The notes under the pieces: model-generated
Database searches by the model: none
Told to the model about the DNA's origin: nothing
Seen by the model: only the letters and a program-made list of their open reading frames with translations
Assembly: GCF_022662105.1 (NCBI RefSeq)
Contig: NZ_JAKMCP010000002.1
Coordinates: forward strand, 372,001-436,000
Direction of reading: 5' to 3'
From: Aestuariivivens sediminis
GTDB taxonomy: Bacteria > Bacteroidota > Bacteroidia > Flavobacteriales > Flavobacteriaceae
Length of the DNA stretch: 64,000 nt
Translations under genes and position numbers: made by a program
Part shown: positions 26,034-34,696 of the stretch, piece by piece
How positions within the stretch are numbered: the first letter of the stretch is position 1
Layout: each line of letters opens with the position of its first letter

Positions 26034-26165
26034 GGATCAACTCATTACAAATAGAAACCATAACACATAAGAGGCTCTCAAGAAGTTAGAATAGGGTGAT
26101 CAAAATCGTCCATTTTATGCGGTCCTATACGCGATTAATTTTATTAAAAATAATACATCCCCCTA

Positions 26166-26196
26166 TTTGGTAATCAAATATATAATCGTAAATTTG
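26166..26196 (+). promoter_or_regulatory. Bacteroidota promoter of rplM-rpsI
   Basis: TTTG at 26166-26169 (-33) and TAAATTTG at 26189-26196 (-7), with exactly 19 bases between TTG and TA. A start near 26202 gives a leader of about 42 bases. The rest of the 210-base spacer holds no gene. Confidence 0.8.
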
Positions 26197-26243
26197 CAAA
26201 CTCTTTTTGGAAGAGGAATGTTTAATTAGAAAAAATTATAAGT

Positions 26244-26699
26244 GTGGACACATTAAGCTACAAAACGATTTCGGCAAATAAAGCTACGGTTAACAAGCAG
26301 TGGGTTTTAGTTGATGCCGAAGGTCAAGCGCTTGGTCGTTTAGCTTCTAAAGTCGCAAAACTTTTAAGAGGTAAGCACAAGCCAAACTTCACACCACACG
26401 TTGATTGCGGGGATAACGTTATTGTTATCAATGCCGAAAAAATCAACTTATCCGGTAACAAGTGGAACGATAAAACCTATATTCGTCACACAGGTTATCC
26501 AGGTGGTCAACGAAGTTTAACTGCTACCGAATTGTTTGGAAAAGATCCATCTAGAGTAGTAGAAAAAGCAGTAAAAGGAATGTTGCCGAAAAACAAATTG
26601 GGGGCAGATTTATTCCGTAACTTAACAGTTGTTGTTGGTCCAGAACATGCGCACGCAGCTCAAAAGCCAAAAGCAATTAACTTAAACGAATTCAATTAA
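26244..26699 (+). CDS. rplM: 50S ribosomal protein L13 (GTG start)
   Basis: A 151-residue protein, one of the early-assembly proteins of the large ribosomal subunit. The sequence is characteristic: [57 protein letters not shown], and [16 protein letters not shown]. The start is GTG at 26244, giving [13 protein letters not shown], the usual flavobacterial N-terminus; no ATG alternative is in frame nearby. It overlaps rpsI by one base (TAATG), so translation is probably coupled. rplM-rpsI is a conserved bacterial operon. Confidence 0.98.
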   Translation: MDTLSYKTISANKATVNKQWVLVDAEGQALGRLASKVAKLLRGKHKPNFTPHVDCGDNVIVINAEKINLSGNKWNDKTYIRHTGYPGGQRSLTATELFGKDPSRVVEKAVKGMLPKNKLGADLFRNLTVVVGPEHAHAAQKPKAINLNEFN

Positions 26700-27085
26700 T
26701 GGAAGTAATTCACAAAATCGGCCGTAGAAAAACGGCTGTTGCTCGCGCATATGTGGCCCCCGGAAAAGGGAACATATCGATTAACAAAAAAGACATAGCC
26801 GCTTACTTCACTACTGCAACATTACAGTATAAAGTAAAGCAACCTTTGGTTATGACTAACAATGATGGCAACTTTGATATTACAATCAATGTATATGGTG
26901 GCGGTATTACCGGACAAGCAGAAGCCGTACGTTTAGCTATTTCTCGTGCAATGTGCGAGGTAGATGCGGAAAACAGAGCCATCCTAAAGCCAGAAGGATT
27001 ATTAACAAGAGACTCAAGAATGGTGGAGCGCAAAAAATTCGGTCAGAAAAAAGCGCGTAAGAAATTCCAGTTCTCTAAACGTTAA
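26699..27085 (+). CDS. rpsI: 30S ribosomal protein S9
   Basis: A 128-residue small-subunit protein whose C-terminal tail reaches the P-site tRNA. Recognisable as IGRRKTAVARAYVAPGKG, GGGITGQAEAVRLAISRAM, and the basic end RMVERKKFGQKKARKKFQFSKR (tail K-R, as in all S9). The ATG overlaps the rplM stop. Full length. Confidence 0.98.
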   Translation: MEVIHKIGRRKTAVARAYVAPGKGNISINKKDIAAYFTTATLQYKVKQPLVMTNNDGNFDITINVYGGGITGQAEAVRLAISRAMCEVDAENRAILKPEGLLTRDSRMVERKKFGQKKARKKFQFSKR

Positions 27086-27238
27086 TATTCTATTTTCGAG
27101 GTCATTCTTAACGAGGTCATGGAGCTGTTCACCGGGTAACCGCCTGTTGAGACCGTCAGATACTGAACCTGTTGTGAAATGCCATCGTAGAATGCCGTCG
27201 ATACTAAAATTATTTTTTAACCCAGTTATTGTTGTCTA

Positions 27239-27321
27239 TCACGTTAAAGCGTGAAGATTTAGTTTAGCATCTAAATGGTTAAGGCCATCTGTAACAAACG
27301 GAGACCACTTAACCATTGCTA
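27239..27321 (+). promoter_or_regulatory. Structured leader of rpsB (probable S2 autoregulatory element)
   Basis: The 264-base gap before rpsB has no gene but has strong RNA structure. AATGGTTAAG (27274-27283) pairs perfectly with CTTAACCATT (27308-27317). Outside it, TTAGC (27265-27269) pairs with GCTAA (27317-27321 region) across a one-sided bulge of about 4-5 bases. A smaller hairpin, CACG-TTAAAG-CGTG, lies just upstream. The element ends 30 bases before the ATG. Leaders bound by S2 are known in other bacteria; that this is one is inference. Confidence 0.6.
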
Positions 27322-27349
27322 ATTCAACAGAACGTAAACTATTACAAAC

Positions 27350-28126
27350 ATGGCAGTAGAAGTAAAAGAACTACTAGAAGCAGGTGTACATTTTGGACAC
27401 CTCACACGTAAGTGGGACCCCAATATGGCCCCTTACGTCTATATGGAGCGTAACGGCATCCATATTATCAACCTTTACAAAACGGCAGCTAAAATTGAAG
27501 AGGCCGGAAATGCATTAGCTAAGATTGCAGCTTCCGGACGCAAGATTTTATTCGTTGCCACAAAAAAACAGGCTAAGGATATCGTTGCCGAAAAAGCATC
27601 GTCAATTAGTATGCCTTACATTACCGAAAGATGGCCCGGTGGGATGTTGACCAACTTTGTGACCATTAGAAAAGCCGTTAAAAAAATGGCTTCCATTGAC
27701 AGAATGAAGAAGGACGGTACCTTCGATACCTTATCCAAAAAAGAACGTTTACAAGTAGACCGTTTGAGAGCTAAGTTAGAAAAGAACCTGGGCTCGATTA
27801 GTGACATGACCCGTTTACCGGGTGCCCTTTTTGTCGTGGATATCAAGCGTGAGCATATCGCCATTAAAGAAGCCCAAAAATTAAACATTCCTATTTTTGC
27901 AATGGTGGATACGAACTCAGACCCGCGTCAGGTGGATTATGTGATCCCTGCCAATGACGATGCTTCAAAATCCATTGACAAAATTTTATCCTATGTCACG
28001 ACTGCCATTGCCGAAGGCCTGGCGGAACGCAAAGCTGAAAAAGACGCGTCAACAACGGATAAAGATGCTCCAAAAGCGAAGAAAGCAGCGAAAAAAGTAG
28101 CTGTGGCATCAGAAGAAGAAGAATAA
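27350..28126 (+). CDS. rpsB: 30S ribosomal protein S2
   Basis: A 258-residue small-subunit protein needed for S1 docking and late assembly. Recognised by LLEAGVHFGHLTRKWDPNMAPYVY shortened, GRKILFVATKKQAKDIV, ERWPGGMLTNFVTIRK, LPGALFVVDIKREHIAIKEA and PIFAMVDTNSDPRQVDYVIPANDDA. The Lys/Ala/Glu-rich tail (about 225-258) is a normal extension in this phylum. First gene of the rpsB-tsf operon, preceded by a hairpin leader. tsf follows after 129 bases. Confidence 0.98.
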   Translation: MAVEVKELLEAGVHFGHLTRKWDPNMAPYVYMERNGIHIINLYKTAAKIEEAGNALAKIAASGRKILFVATKKQAKDIVAEKASSISMPYITERWPGGMLTNFVTIRKAVKKMASIDRMKKDGTFDTLSKKERLQVDRLRAKLEKNLGSISDMTRLPGALFVVDIKREHIAIKEAQKLNIPIFAMVDTNSDPRQVDYVIPANDDASKSIDKILSYVTTAIAEGLAERKAEKDASTTDKDAPKAKKAAKKVAVASEEEE

Positions 28127-28255
28127 CTAATAGTAATACAATACTAAAAAGGTCGTTCAAAAAGTACAGTGCATCTCAGATGGAACCGATTGAAAACGTT
28201 CCCCCTGCCAAGATCAAAACCTTTTTGCATAACCTCTTTAAACACTAAATTAATT

Positions 28256-29230
28256 ATGAGTACTACAGTAAAAGTAACAGCAGCTGAAGTCAATAAATTA
28301 AGACAAGCCACTGGCGCCGGTATGATGGACTGCAAAAAAGCCCTTGTTGAAGCTGAAGGCGATTTTGATAAAGCCATTGAGATCCTTCGTAAAAAAGGGC
28401 AAAAAGTTGCCGAGAAAAGAGCCGACAGAGATTCATCGGAAGGTGCTGCTATTGCAAAAATCAATGCCGACCAGACCGCCGGCGTGGCAATTGTATTAGG
28501 GTGTGAAACCGACTTTGTGGGTAAAAACGAAAACTTTGTGGCCCTGGCCAATCAGTTTGCCGAAATTGCTTTAAACTACGATACCAAAGAGGCCTTTTTG
28601 GCTGCAGATTTTGGTGGTATGACCGTAGCCGAAAAATTAACAGAACAAACTGGTGTTATCGGTGAGAAATTAGACATTACGGCTTTTGAAAAGCTGGAAG
28701 CACCTTATGTTGGTGCCTATGTCCACATCAATAAAATTGCAGCTTTAGTGGGGTTGTCTGCCAAAGTGGATAATGCCGAAACTTTAGTTAAGGATGTGGC
28801 GATGCAAGTGGCTTCCATGGGGGCCACTACCTTATCTTATAAAGATTTTGACCCCGCCTTCATTGCCTCTGAAACGGAAGCAAGAATCGCGGTTATTGAA
28901 AAAGATAATGAAGAGTTGGCCCGTTTAGGTAAAACCCTTAAAAATGTACCTAAGTACATTTCCATGGCACAATTGACGCCTGAAGTTCTAGCCCAGGCTG
29001 AAGAAGATGCCAAAGCCGAATTAAAAGCGGAAGGCAAACCAGAACAAATCTGGGACCGAATTTTACCGGGTAAAATGGAGCGATTCATTTCAGACAATAC
29101 CACTTTAGATCAAGAAAAATGTCTGCTGGACCAAAACTTCATCAAAGATGAAAAGCAAACGGTTGCTAAATATGTGGCTTCCTATGGCGATGTTGAAATT
29201 ACAGATTTCAAGCGTGTAACTGTAGGGTAA
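28256..29230 (+). CDS. tsf: Elongation factor Ts
   Basis: A 324-residue guanine-nucleotide exchange factor that recycles EF-Tu. The start is ATG 28256 (MSTTVKVTAAEVNKLRQATG); the longer in-frame start at 28169 would add 29 residues with no family match. The N-terminal UBA-like domain (KLRQATGAGMMDCKKALVEA) and the EF-Tu contact motif TDFVG (about residue 82, CETDFVGKNENF) are present. The C-terminal part, ending YGDVEITDFKRVTVG, is longer than the E. coli protein by a Bacteroidota-type insertion. Ends in a clear terminator. Confidence 0.98.
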   Translation: MSTTVKVTAAEVNKLRQATGAGMMDCKKALVEAEGDFDKAIEILRKKGQKVAEKRADRDSSEGAAIAKINADQTAGVAIVLGCETDFVGKNENFVALANQFAEIALNYDTKEAFLAADFGGMTVAEKLTEQTGVIGEKLDITAFEKLEAPYVGAYVHINKIAALVGLSAKVDNAETLVKDVAMQVASMGATTLSYKDFDPAFIASETEARIAVIEKDNEELARLGKTLKNVPKYISMAQLTPEVLAQAEEDAKAELKAEGKPEQIWDRILPGKMERFISDNTTLDQEKCLLDQNFIKDEKQTVAKYVASYGDVEITDFKRVTVG

Positions 29231-29255
29231 TCCCTTAATATTATAGACCTCATAG

Positions 29256-29287
29256 ACCATCAAACCGCGCGTTTGATGGTTTTTTTA
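29256..29287 (+). terminator. Rho-independent terminator of rpsB-tsf
   Basis: A perfect 10-bp stem, ACCATCAAAC with GTTTGATGGT, loop CGCGC, followed by a run of T. It starts 25 bases after the tsf stop. Confidence 0.95.
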
Positions 29288-29425
29288 TGCCGAACAGTTA
29301 CAACATCAAAAAAAGTAAAATCCAAAACTTGTCCCTTAGATCTAAAACAAAAGAAATATACTTGTATTCGTGGTCTGGTATATTATTTTGACAATTTGGG
29401 TATGGGTAAACAGCAAAAAAATGTT

Positions 29426-29433
29426 TAGTTTTG
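29426..29433 (+). promoter_or_regulatory. -7 element of the pyrH promoter (TAGTTTTG)
   Basis: TAGTTTTG matches TAnnTTTG and would start transcription near 29438. No TTG sits exactly 19 bases upstream; the nearest TTTG (29395-29398) is too far. A small CCGC-TTTT-GCGG hairpin lies in the leader. Confidence 0.5.
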
Positions 29434-29476
29434 CACAACCCTGTTTCCGCTTTTGCGGGAATCTCATCGCACATTT

Positions 29477-30184
29477 ATGAAATATAACAGAATACTCCTC
29501 AAATTATCAGGTGAAGCCCTAATGGGAGACCGTCAATATGGTATAGATCCTCAACGTCTAGCTGAATATGCTCAAGACATTAAAGAAATAACCGAAAAAG
29601 GAGTCGAAGTTGCCATTGTTATTGGTGGTGGGAATATTTTTAGAGGTGTTGCAGGGGCCAGTAATGGAATGGACCGTGTTCAGGGAGACCATATGGGTAT
29701 GTTGGCCACGGTTATAAATGGCCTGGCGCTGCAAAGTGCTCTGGAAGATGCAGGATTAGAAACGCGACTACAGACGGCCATTAAGATTAACGAAGTCGCA
29801 GAACCCTTTATTAGACGAAAGGCCCTAAGCCACTTAAGTAAAGGACGTGTCGTTATTTTTGGTGGAGGCACAGGTAATCCCTATTTCACGACCGATTCCG
29901 CTGCTGTTCTTAGAGCCATTGAGATAGAGGCCGATGTCATTTTAAAAGGGACTCGTGTAGATGGCATTTATAATGCCGATCCGGAAAAAGATATTTCAGC
30001 TAAGAAATTTCATTTTATTTCCTTTGATGACGTTCTGAGAAAAGGGCTTAAAGTCATGGATTCCACTGCCTTTACCCTAAGTCAGGAAAATAAATTACCG
30101 ATAATTGTTTTTGATATGAATAAAAAAGGTAATTTGCTTAAGGTTGTCGCGGGAGAAAATGTTGGAACCGAAGTCAATTTGTAA
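29477..30184 (+). CDS. pyrH: UMP kinase
   Basis: A 235-residue bacterial uridylate kinase (amino-acid kinase fold) that makes UDP from UMP and ATP. The start is ATG 29477 ([17 protein letters not shown]); an earlier in-frame codon at 29453 would add eight residues upstream of the family start. Motifs: KLSGEAL (phosphate loop), [46 protein letters not shown] and [13 protein letters not shown]. Followed 45 bases later by frr, the classical pair. Confidence 0.97.
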   Translation: MKYNRILLKLSGEALMGDRQYGIDPQRLAEYAQDIKEITEKGVEVAIVIGGGNIFRGVAGASNGMDRVQGDHMGMLATVINGLALQSALEDAGLETRLQTAIKINEVAEPFIRRKALSHLSKGRVVIFGGGTGNPYFTTDSAAVLRAIEIEADVILKGTRVDGIYNADPEKDISAKKFHFISFDDVLRKGLKVMDSTAFTLSQENKLPIIVFDMNKKGNLLKVVAGENVGTEVNL

Positions 30185-30229
30185 ATTTGGTGTTATTTTT
30201 GAATATGTATTGATCTAAATTTTAAAATC

Positions 30230-30787
30230 ATGAATGAAGACATACAATTTATTTTAGATACTACAAAAGAAGCTATGGACAATGCTATTAAGCATTTGGA
30301 AAAGCAGTTTGTAAATATTAGAGCCGGGAAAGCCAGCCCCGCCATGCTGGGAAATGTTATGGTAGACTACTATGGGTCACAAACCCCATTAAATCAAGTT
30401 TCCAATATTAACACCCCCGATGGCAGGACCTTAAGTGTACAACCTTGGGAAAAAAGCATGCTTCAGGAAATAGAACGTGCTATTATTTATGCCAATCTGG
30501 GATTTAACCCCATGAATAATGGCGAAATGATTATTATTAACGTTCCGCCATTAACCGAAGAGCGTCGCCGTAATTTAGCCAAGCAAGCCAAGGCAGAGGC
30601 CGAAGATGCAAAGGTTAGTATAAGATCGGCGCGCAAAGACGCTAATCATGAGATAAAAAAGTTGGACCACGTGTCGGAGGACCTACAAAGTAATGCGGAA
30701 ATTGACATACAAGAAATGACAGATGCTTATGTGAATAAGGTTGATGAACTTTTTGGTGTTAAGGAAAAAGAAATTATGACCGTTTAG
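30230..30787 (+). CDS. frr: Ribosome recycling factor
   Basis: A 185-residue factor that, with EF-G, splits post-termination ribosomes. The two-domain tRNA-like shape is recognised from IRAGKASPAMLGNVMVDYYGS, PLNQVSNINTPDGRTLSVQPW shortened, and the conserved PPLTEERRRNLAKQAKAEAEDAKVSIRSARKDA (hinge and helix 2). Length is standard. It probably shares the pyrH transcript. A weak AGCCG-ATG-CGGCT hairpin follows the stop at 30789 with a T-rich stretch 17 bases later. Confidence 0.97.
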   Translation: MNEDIQFILDTTKEAMDNAIKHLEKQFVNIRAGKASPAMLGNVMVDYYGSQTPLNQVSNINTPDGRTLSVQPWEKSMLQEIERAIIYANLGFNPMNNGEMIIINVPPLTEERRRNLAKQAKAEAEDAKVSIRSARKDANHEIKKLDHVSEDLQSNAEIDIQEMTDAYVNKVDELFGVKEKEIMTV

Positions 30788-30846
30788 CAGCCGATGCGGC
30801 TCTCATATCCCTCTTTTTTATTTTAAAAACCAGCTTTTGTTTGCTA

Positions 30847-32118
30847 ATGTTAAAGTTTTATACGTTCATCGTTTTCGTTTTTCTTGCAGCAATAGTGAAC
30901 TCCCAGTCTTTATCTAATTTTAATGTTGAACCAGAACAGGACTCCATAAAAAAGAACAGCCTGCTAATTAGTCTTGGCAATGGCTATTTCCCCTCCAAAT
31001 ATTTTAATTTAGATTTAAGATACCTTATTAAATACAACCAATACGAAGGGGTAAGAACAGGTCTTGGAGGCGTAACCAATGATCAGTTTTCAAAACGATA
31101 CCGAATAAACAGTTATGCAGTATATGGTTTTAGGGATCATCGGTTTAAATATAGTTTTGGAGGAGGATTCAGAATTTCGGAAAAAACGAATACCTGGGTA
31201 AACGCATCCTACACTGACGATTTGCAAGAATCGGGAAGCACAACTTTTTTAACCGATGGCCGCTTCTTCCAATTTTTCGAACCCCGACTGTTAAACATCA
31301 GTTTGTTCCACAAGCACATTACCCAGGCGCTTTCCATAGAACACCAAGTGCATCCCAAATTAAACGGTGAAATAGAATTGGCCTTAAGCAACGTGAGCCC
31401 TACCTACAGCTACGGGTATCATTTTAACGATACCGTCCTTACCAATTTTCAGTTCAGCACCTTAAAGGTCGCCTTGCAATGGAGTCCATTTGACACCTTT
31501 CATAAAGGAATAGAAGGTCCGGAAGAAATGGATCCGGGGTATCCCATATTCACCCTTCAATATACCAAGAACTTCAACAAGGTATTTAAAAGCAATTTGA
31601 GTTTTTCTAAATTCGATTTTAAAACACTTTATAGGATAGGTGACGAAAAGATGGCATTCTCAGAAATCACTTTAGTATGCGGTATAGCCAGGGGTGATGT
31701 TCCCTTGACGCATTTATACCATGCCTATCCCAATAACATTACCAAAGAAACCATTCTACAGCGTTTTTCGGTTGCCGGATTAAACAGTTTTGAGACCATG
31801 TTCTTCAATGAATTTTTTTCGGATAAATTTACGACTGTGCAACTGAAGCATTACCTAAAACCTTTTTCCATTTCTCAACGTTACAAACCTCAAATGGTTC
31901 TCATTACGCGCTACGCCATTGGAGATATCGGTCATCCAGAAAATCACGAATCGATAACCTTTAATTCCTTAAAAAAAGGATATACTGAATCTGGTTTTGA
32001 AATTAATAAACTTCTCTTTGGTTTTGGTCTGAGTTTCACGTACCGGTATGGCGCCTACCACTTGCCTGAATTTGAAGATAATATTGCCTTTAAATTTACA
32101 TTTAACGTAACATTATAA
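30847..32118 (+). CDS. Outer-membrane beta-barrel protein (DUF5686 C-terminal-like)
   Basis: A 423-residue protein with a signal peptide (cleavage near VNSQS). The start is ATG 30847; two codons upstream a TTG is also possible. The remainder alternates short amphipathic strands typical of an outer-membrane barrel: LLISLGNGYFPSKYFNLDLR, YEGVRTGLGGVTND, FKYSFGGGFRIS, GYPIFTLQYTKNFNKVFKSN, ending FKFTFNVTL with the terminal aromatic/Leu pattern. It resembles the C-terminal half of DUF5686 proteins, which usually carry a carboxypeptidase-regulatory domain in front; that domain is absent here. Function unknown; possibly biogenesis of the envelope. Confidence 0.65.
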   Translation: MLKFYTFIVFVFLAAIVNSQSLSNFNVEPEQDSIKKNSLLISLGNGYFPSKYFNLDLRYLIKYNQYEGVRTGLGGVTNDQFSKRYRINSYAVYGFRDHRFKYSFGGGFRISEKTNTWVNASYTDDLQESGSTTFLTDGRFFQFFEPRLLNISLFHKHITQALSIEHQVHPKLNGEIELALSNVSPTYSYGYHFNDTVLTNFQFSTLKVALQWSPFDTFHKGIEGPEEMDPGYPIFTLQYTKNFNKVFKSNLSFSKFDFKTLYRIGDEKMAFSEITLVCGIARGDVPLTHLYHAYPNNITKETILQRFSVAGLNSFETMFFNEFFSDKFTTVQLKHYLKPFSISQRYKPQMVLITRYAIGDIGHPENHESITFNSLKKGYTESGFEINKLLFGFGLSFTYRYGAYHLPEFEDNIAFKFTFNVTL

Positions 32119-32177
32119 GGCAATTAAGGCTGGTAATTCTTTGTTTTTTCTACCTTTGCCCAACTTTAAAGGAACGC

Positions 32178-34574
32178 ATGTTAAAACTTTTTACTCAGGA
32201 TTTTTGGGACGTTGTGGCCCGTTTAATTTTACGTAATAAAATTACCATCCTGGCAGGTATCGTTGTCGTTACCATTTTCTTTAGTTGGCAATGGGAAAAT
32301 ATGCGTTTTACCTATACAGAAGCCAATTTATTACCAGACGACCATGAAGTAAATTTAAGCTATAATGACTTTCTTAAAACCTTTGGAGAGGAAGGGAACC
32401 TCATCGTTCTTGGAGTAAAGGACAGCGCTTTATTTTCAGTTGAACACTTTAATGCCTGGAACAGGTTGTCGGATAGTTTTAAAACCTATGCCGAGGTGGA
32501 AACCGTAGTATCCATTAAAGATTTACAAAAACTGATTAAGGATACTGAAAACGAGAAATTTATTCTCAAACCTTTCATAAAAGACTCCATAACCTCCCTG
32601 AATGAGTTGAGCAAACTTGAAAGTGACCTTTTTAAGAAGTATCCCTTCTACGATAACTTTCTGTTTAACGCCGAAACAAAAACCATTCGAACAGCGATCT
32701 ATTTAAAAAAGGATATTGTTAATACCGCTATCCGGAAAAATTTTATCGTTGAAACCTTAGTTCCGAAAATTGAAGCCTTTCAGGCCAAACATAATTTCGA
32801 TGTTAGAATTTCGGGCATGCCCTATATACGAACCTTAAACTCCCAGATCATTGTCGATGAAATTGGATGGTTTGTGGCCGCGGCCTTATTGGTGACCTCA
32901 CTAATTTTCTTTTTCTTTTTCAGATCGTTTAGAGCTACATTTATTTCCCTTATTGTAGTGAGTGTAGGTGTTATGTGGACTTTGGGCATCATCGGATTAC
33001 TGAATTATGAAATTACAGTTTTAACAGCGCTCATACCGCCTTTAATTATTGTTATAGGAATTCCCAACTGCATTTTTTTAATCAACAAATACCAGCACGA
33101 AGTTACCTTACATGGTAATAAAGTTAAATCACTGCAACGGGTTATTACAAAAATTGGCAATGCCACCTTAATGACTAATGTCACAACGGCATCTGGGTTT
33201 GCGACATTTATACTGACCGAAAGCAAACTTTTAAAGGAATTTGGGGTAGTGGCTTCACTGAGTATATTGGCTATTTTTATATTGTGCCTGCTTATCATCC
33301 CGATAATATACACCTTCTTACCATTTCCTAAAGACCGCCATTTAGAACACCTCAACAAACGTTGGATTGGAGGTTTCGTCGACTGGATGGAACACATGGT
33401 AAAACATGAGCGTATCGCCATATATACCACTGCCATTGTTCTTTTAATTATTAGTATGATTGGCATGAACCAGATAAAGATATCGGGAAGTTTGATTGAA
33501 GATATGCCCAAGAATACCGAGTTCTTTAAAGACATCCGTTTTTTTGAAGAAGAATTCAATGGCATCATGCCTTTAGAAATCATGATTGATACCAAACGTA
33601 AAAAAGGAGTCATGAAGCTCTCTACCTTAAAGCGGATGAACGAACTGGAGGATGTCATTCTGGAAACTCCGGAATTATCCAAACCCATCTCGGTAGTAGG
33701 GTTGGTAAAGTACTCCAAACAGGCCTATTATAATGGCAACACTAAATTTTACCAATTACCGTCATCGCAGGAGAATAATTTTATTTTAGCCTATGCTAAA
33801 AACTCTTCTTCCAATGTAGATCTGCTTAAAAACTTTGTAGACAGTACGGGTCAATATGCCCGGATAACCACGTTTATGAAGGACGTGGGTACGGATAAAA
33901 TGGAACGGATCCAGGAAAACCTTCAAAATAAAATAGATAAAGTTTTCCCAAAAGAGCGTTATGAGGTTACCATGACGGGCAAAGCCCTGGTCTTCCAGAA
34001 AGGCACTAAATATCTGGTTAAAAATTTAGCCATTTCCTTGTCCCTGGCCATATTTTTAATATCCTTATTCATGGCTTATATGTTCCGTTCGGGACGCATG
34101 ATTATTGTATCGCTCATCCCCAACTTATTGCCGCTTTTAATTACTGCCGGTTTGATGGGATATCTAGGAGTGCCTATTAAACCATCCACCATATTGGTCT
34201 TTAGTATCGCTTTTGGTATTTCAGTAGATGACACCATACACTTTCTGGCTAAATATCGCCAGGAACTTCAAGCGCACAACTGGAAGATTAAAACCTCTGT
34301 TTACAGGGCTTTAAGGGAAACGGGTATCAGTATGTTTTACACTTCAATTGTTTTGTTTTTTGGTTTTTCGGTATTTACCATCTCCAGTTTTGGGGGTACG
34401 GTCGCACTAGGCGCTTTAGTTTCAGTCACCTTACTGTTTGCCATGCTGTCCAATTTACTATTGCTCCCCTCTTTATTACTATCCCTGGAACGAAGTATTG
34501 CCAATAAACAAGTATTAAAGAAACCTGCGATAAATATTATTCCCGAAGAGGAAGGGGAAGACCTGTATGAATAG
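32178..34574 (+). CDS. MMPL/RND-superfamily exporter
   Basis: A 798-residue inner-membrane protein with two repeats of one TM helix, a large periplasmic loop and about five TM helices. The second half of each repeat has the sterol-sensing-like RND core (LTALIPPLIIVIGIPNCIFLINKY and ILVFSIAFGISVDDTIHFLAKY, where the Asp pair in SVDDTIH is typical of proton relay). Related to hopanoid and lipid exporters of the MMPL family rather than tripartite drug pumps, since no adaptor is adjacent. Lipid or hydrophobic cargo to the outer membrane is inference. TACCTTTG at 32151-32158 is a possible -7 element, with the start codon 20 bases on. Confidence 0.88.
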   Translation: MLKLFTQDFWDVVARLILRNKITILAGIVVVTIFFSWQWENMRFTYTEANLLPDDHEVNLSYNDFLKTFGEEGNLIVLGVKDSALFSVEHFNAWNRLSDSFKTYAEVETVVSIKDLQKLIKDTENEKFILKPFIKDSITSLNELSKLESDLFKKYPFYDNFLFNAETKTIRTAIYLKKDIVNTAIRKNFIVETLVPKIEAFQAKHNFDVRISGMPYIRTLNSQIIVDEIGWFVAAALLVTSLIFFFFFRSFRATFISLIVVSVGVMWTLGIIGLLNYEITVLTALIPPLIIVIGIPNCIFLINKYQHEVTLHGNKVKSLQRVITKIGNATLMTNVTTASGFATFILTESKLLKEFGVVASLSILAIFILCLLIIPIIYTFLPFPKDRHLEHLNKRWIGGFVDWMEHMVKHERIAIYTTAIVLLIISMIGMNQIKISGSLIEDMPKNTEFFKDIRFFEEEFNGIMPLEIMIDTKRKKGVMKLSTLKRMNELEDVILETPELSKPISVVGLVKYSKQAYYNGNTKFYQLPSSQENNFILAYAKNSSSNVDLLKNFVDSTGQYARITTFMKDVGTDKMERIQENLQNKIDKVFPKERYEVTMTGKALVFQKGTKYLVKNLAISLSLAIFLISLFMAYMFRSGRMIIVSLIPNLLPLLITAGLMGYLGVPIKPSTILVFSIAFGISVDDTIHFLAKYRQELQAHNWKIKTSVYRALRETGISMFYTSIVLFFGFSVFTISSFGGTVALGALVSVTLLFAMLSNLLLLPSLLLSLERSIANKQVLKKPAINIIPEEEGEDLYE

Positions 34575-34696
34575 ATCTTTTTAAATGTTGTGATATGGTC
34601 GTAGGTCTGGGGCAACTTATTGTTAGAATTTAGTGGTTTTACACCGGAAAGCCGAAAGCCTTTTTTTATATTTACGTTTTAAAATTTTTTACATAA

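Noticed and set aside
28169-28255. Longer tsf start at 28169
   Set aside because: The extra 29 residues do not look like EF-Ts; the family start is at 28256.
33005-33718. 237-codon frame on the - strand
   Set aside because: Lies wholly within the MMPL exporter gene in the opposite direction and has no family-like sequence; a shadow of the real gene.
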